Source: Deltaproteobacteria bacterium
GTDB taxonomy: Bacteria > Myxococcota_A > UBA796 > UBA9615
DNA: 49,750 nt
Reading direction: 5' to 3'
Assembly (NCBI GenBank): GCA_023954745.1
Contig: JAGSHC010000016.1
Span: 1-49,750, forward strand
The translations under genes were made by a program, and so were the position numbers. Position 1 is the first letter of the stretch, and each line of letters opens with the position of its first letter. This document shows, piece by piece, positions 47,649-49,750 of the stretch. The notes beneath the pieces were generated by a model. The model did not search any database, was not told the DNA's origin, and worked only from the letters and a program-made list of their open reading frames with translations.

Positions 47649-48485
47649 CTACGCCAGGTCCCGGTTCTTGGAGCGACTCCGGGCTGGACGCGCACCCGTC
47701 TCCTGCTCGGCGTGTGCATCGAGTTCAGCCGTGGCCACGGCGACATCCCGTAGCCCGTCCAAGACCGCGGCGAGCTCGGGCTCCCACTTGACTCCGAGGC
47801 TCTCCGGAAGCCGGGGCACGTCCCCCTCGTTCACCAGGTCCAGGGTCTCTCCGAGGGTCCCGAGCTGACTCGACAGTGTGCGAAGACGCCCGACGATGCG
47901 GTCACGAGCCGCGGTCTGCTCGGCCACGCGCTCGGTGTGCATCCGGGCGCCCCCCACTGCTACCTGGAGTGACTCGAGGCGGGTCGTCTCGCCTCCCGCT
48001 TCGGCTTCCGCCACCTGCCGCTCGAGCTTCTCGAGCTCTCGCTGCACCTGCCACGGGTCGTTCTCCTTGCGGGACAAGAACGTATCCACCCGCCGAAGCT
48101 CGTCGCAGAGGCTGTTCACCTTCGCCTGCACGGCGGGCATGGCTTCGAGGGCCTGCACCGGGAGACCACCCTTGCGCAGGCGCTTCGCCACGCTCACCAC
48201 GCTCTTGGCCTGCGCCTCGGTCTCCTTGATGAGGCTACGGGCCGAGATCCCTTCAGTGGCTGGTCGCAGATCCTTGGAGCCACTGCGTCGCTTCAGGAGG
48301 GCCGAGCTGCTTCCGTAGAGGAGGAAGGCGAGGATGGCCTCGTCGAGGAAGGGGATGAAGTCGGGCAGCAGAAGATCGGCCCCCAGGACGAACACCAGAA
48401 ACACGCTGATGACGGCGAGGAGTGGCGCCGGCATGCCAGCGAAGATGCTGCGGGAGGCGCTCACGAGGGGGTGGGTCTCTGTCAT
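47649..48485 (-). CDS. Membrane protein with DUF1232-like segment and coiled coil
   Basis: The product is 278 residues from the ATG at 48485. The N-terminus has a hydrophobic pair (about 21-60) containing GADLLLPDFIPFLDEAI, the PDxIPxxDD pattern of DUF1232/YkvA membrane proteins. After a basic linker the rest (about 85-240) is a long coiled coil (QRELEKLERQVAEAEAGGET) ending in a charged, basic tail. No catalytic motif is seen. It is convergent with the STAND-like gene 29 bp away, where a short imperfect hairpin could terminate both. The function is unknown. Confidence 0.7.
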   Translation of the reverse strand: MTETHPLVSASRSIFAGMPAPLLAVISVFLVFVLGADLLLPDFIPFLDEAILAFLLYGSSSALLKRRSGSKDLRPATEGISARSLIKETEAQAKSVVSVAKRLRKGGLPVQALEAMPAVQAKVNSLCDELRRVDTFLSRKENDPWQVQRELEKLERQVAEAEAGGETTRLESLQVAVGGARMHTERVAEQTAARDRIVGRLRTLSSQLGTLGETLDLVNEGDVPRLPESLGVKWEPELAAVLDGLRDVAVATAELDAHAEQETGARPARSRSKNRDLA

Positions 48486-48525
48486 GCCGCGCTCATACGG
48501 ACGAGCGGCGGGCCCTATTGCAGGC

Positions 48526-49485
48526 TTATTTGTTGAGGCCGTCCCGGCGGTCGAGCTCGGCGTTGATCTCCTCCTCGGACATCCCTTCGAACCGCTCGGC
48601 GTCCGCATCGGCCGCCTTCTGAAGCTCCTCGTCGGTCATGGTGCGCGAGGTGGTCTTGTCTTCCTTGGTCCCGGCGTCCTCGGTGAACGCATCCTTCTTG
48701 GCGTTCACCGACAGGGGGATGTGGATCTCGCTCCGCGCTCCGTACGGGTCCGTCGCCACGAAGACGGCTTCTCCGCTCCAGTCCTCCGTGACCTGGACGT
48801 TGCGGACGTTGACGACGCCCGCCTCACTGACCGTGACTCCTGGTGGATCTCCGTCGACAGACCAGGTGACTTCGTCCCCATCGACGTCGTGCGCCTCGAG
48901 CCGGGTTCCGCTGAGGTACTTGATCTTGCGCAGGTCCGTGGTGATGACCGGCGGGGTGTTGTCGATGGTGACCCGAGCCGGCTTGCTGGACGCCTGGCGC
49001 CCCTTCTCGTCGGACGCGTGGGCGATCACCTCGACCACGTCCCCCGTCTTCCACTTGCCCTCGCTCGAGCGAAGGGTCGCAAGCTTGTAGCCCACGATCT
49101 CCTTGCCCCCCACGAACCACTGGTACTCCACCTCGGTGTAGGGAGTGGCTCCCGGCAGGAGCGTCGTGGCTGCGCGAAATTGCTTCGTGTTCGCCTTCGG
49201 CGCCTCGGGGGTCAGGCCGATCGTGTCGAAAGCCAGGGGGGCAGCCTGGGCGTCCGGGTCTGCCTTGCTGGCCCCACGCTCACGGCCTGAGGCCATCAGG
49301 CGGTCGTGGCGCTCTTGACGCTCAGCGGCTCTCTGGGCGCGCACGTCGGCGCCAGTTGCTGGGGCAGGGGTGACCGCTTCTCCCTCCGCACCGCCGCCAC
49401 AACCTACGGGCAGGGCAAGGGACGAGAGCGCGGCAGCGAGGCCGAAGGCGCGGATCAGAGCACCATTGGTGCGAGACGAGTTCAT
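48526..49485 (-). CDS. Hypothetical lipoprotein with Ig-like/cadherin-like domains
   Basis: The product is 319 residues from the ATG at 49485 (GGGAG six bases upstream). A signal peptide ends at Cys-29 (ALPVGCGGG), somewhat unusual because Pro rather than Leu is at -3. After a charged linker, residues 100-260 contain two beta-sandwich domains: VEYQWFVGGKEI with PARVTIDNTPPVITTD, and RLEAHDVDGDEVTWSVDGDP with AVFVATDPYGARSEIHIPL. This is the cadherin/Ig-like layout found in surface proteins. The C-terminal 55 residues are Glu/Asp-rich helix (EELQKAADADAERF). It lies 40 bp upstream of the DUF1232-like gene on the same strand and is divergent from the lipoprotein at 49519. Confidence 0.75.
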   Translation of the reverse strand: MNSSRTNGALIRAFGLAAALSSLALPVGCGGGAEGEAVTPAPATGADVRAQRAAERQERHDRLMASGRERGASKADPDAQAAPLAFDTIGLTPEAPKANTKQFRAATTLLPGATPYTEVEYQWFVGGKEIVGYKLATLRSSEGKWKTGDVVEVIAHASDEKGRQASSKPARVTIDNTPPVITTDLRKIKYLSGTRLEAHDVDGDEVTWSVDGDPPGVTVSEAGVVNVRNVQVTEDWSGEAVFVATDPYGARSEIHIPLSVNAKKDAFTEDAGTKEDKTTSRTMTDEELQKAADADAERFEGMSEEEINAELDRRDGLNK

Positions 49486-49518
49486 GGACAACTCCCGGTT
49501 CGTGGCAGGATACCGAGC

Positions 49519-49750
49519 ATGAGCAGCATGAATCGACTTCTCCGCCGGTTTGTCCCTGTCCTCGTCCTCCTTCTGGCCACGGTCTTCGTGCTCGACGCGT
49601 GCACGACACGGCGGCGAGGCTCCAGTGACGACGACGACGCCGCAAACGACGATGACTCCTCCACCGACGACGACGACGCCACCGGCGACGACGACGACGC
49701 CACCGGCGACGACGACGACGCCACCGGCGACGACGACGACGCCACCGGCG
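49519..49750 (+). CDS. Asp-rich repeat lipoprotein (5' part, runs off window)
   Basis: The gene starts at the ATG at 49519 (an in-frame ATG follows three codons later). Residues 1-28 are a signal peptide with a lipobox ending at Cys-28 (VFVLDACTT). The mature start is Arg/Ser-rich, then acidic: DDDDAAN, DDDSS, then four DDDDATG repeats up to the edge. Asp-rich linkers after the lipid anchor are common in lipoproteins of delta-type environmental bacteria and are thought to hold the domain away from the membrane. The functional domain is beyond the window. Confidence 0.75.
   Translation, partial: MSSMNRLLRRFVPVLVLLLATVFVLDACTTRRRGSSDDDDAANDDDSSTDDDDATGDDDDATGDDDDATGDDDDATG
49666..49749 (+). 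repeat. Tandem 21-bp repeat, four copies at window edge
   Basis: Four perfect copies of a 21-bp unit (four GAC codons then GCC ACC GGC) begin at 49666, 49687, 49708 and 49729, each encoding DDDDATG. Base 49750 starts a fifth. Perfect identity means recent expansion or active slippage, and the copy number may differ between strains or be wrong in the assembly. Confidence 0.9.

Overview
The window is a GC-rich bacterial chromosome segment with no rRNA, tRNA, CRISPR array, insertion sequence or phage gene that I can see. Several traits suggest a deltaproteobacterial or Myxococcota-like organism. These are many lipoproteins and secreted proteins, PEGA, HEAT and TPR proteins, a giant Cys-rich calcium-repeat lipoprotein, a lipoprotein with Asp-rich DDDDATG repeats, and a large type II ketosynthase cluster. 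This placement is inferred from gene style only; no marker gene fixes it.

Layout. 1-5730 (minus strand): a compact operon with a WYL regulator, a small hypothetical protein, a membrane GT2 polysaccharide synthase, a soluble histidine kinase, a single-domain response regulator and a membrane-anchored HEAT-repeat protein that runs off the left edge. A 10-bp-arm inverted repeat sits just upstream of the WYL gene. 6333-21957: the centrepiece, a type II fatty-acid/polyketide-like cluster. It has eight ketosynthase-fold proteins in four pairs (each an intact Cys-His-His KS plus a partner that has lost the catalytic residues), one enlarged ACP, three FabL-like short-chain dehydrogenase/reductases (one lacking its catalytic Tyr) and a thioester-reductase-like NAD-binding protein. 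No dehydratase, acyltransferase or phosphopantetheinyl transferase lies in the window, so these steps must be supplied elsewhere or be absent. The product is unknown; a reduced, possibly very long or polyunsaturated acyl chain released reductively is the most economical inference.

22109-33999: envelope and housekeeping genes. These are an SGNH hydrolase, PEGA and TPR lipoproteins, an M23 peptidase, phosphofructokinase, a secreted lipase, a C45-like Ntn hydrolase fused to a TPR-like tail, citrate synthase and a DPM1-like GT2. 34069-36753: a sulfur-handling operon with an SQR-like flavoprotein, a DUF1641-DsrC fusion and DsrE2, preceded by two TGTG-N8-CACA boxes of CRP/FNR type. 36939-37766 is a PlsC acyltransferase.

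37972-42828 encodes a 1618-residue lipoprotein with 22 DNDGDG...DC repeats, three beta-rich PPC-like domains and three Cys-rich modules. After it come an orphan N6-adenine methyltransferase with a built-in target-recognition domain, divergent from a STAND-like/TPR protein whose Walker A has lost its Lys, then small membrane and lipoprotein genes. The right edge cuts a lipoprotein inside a 21-bp tandem repeat.
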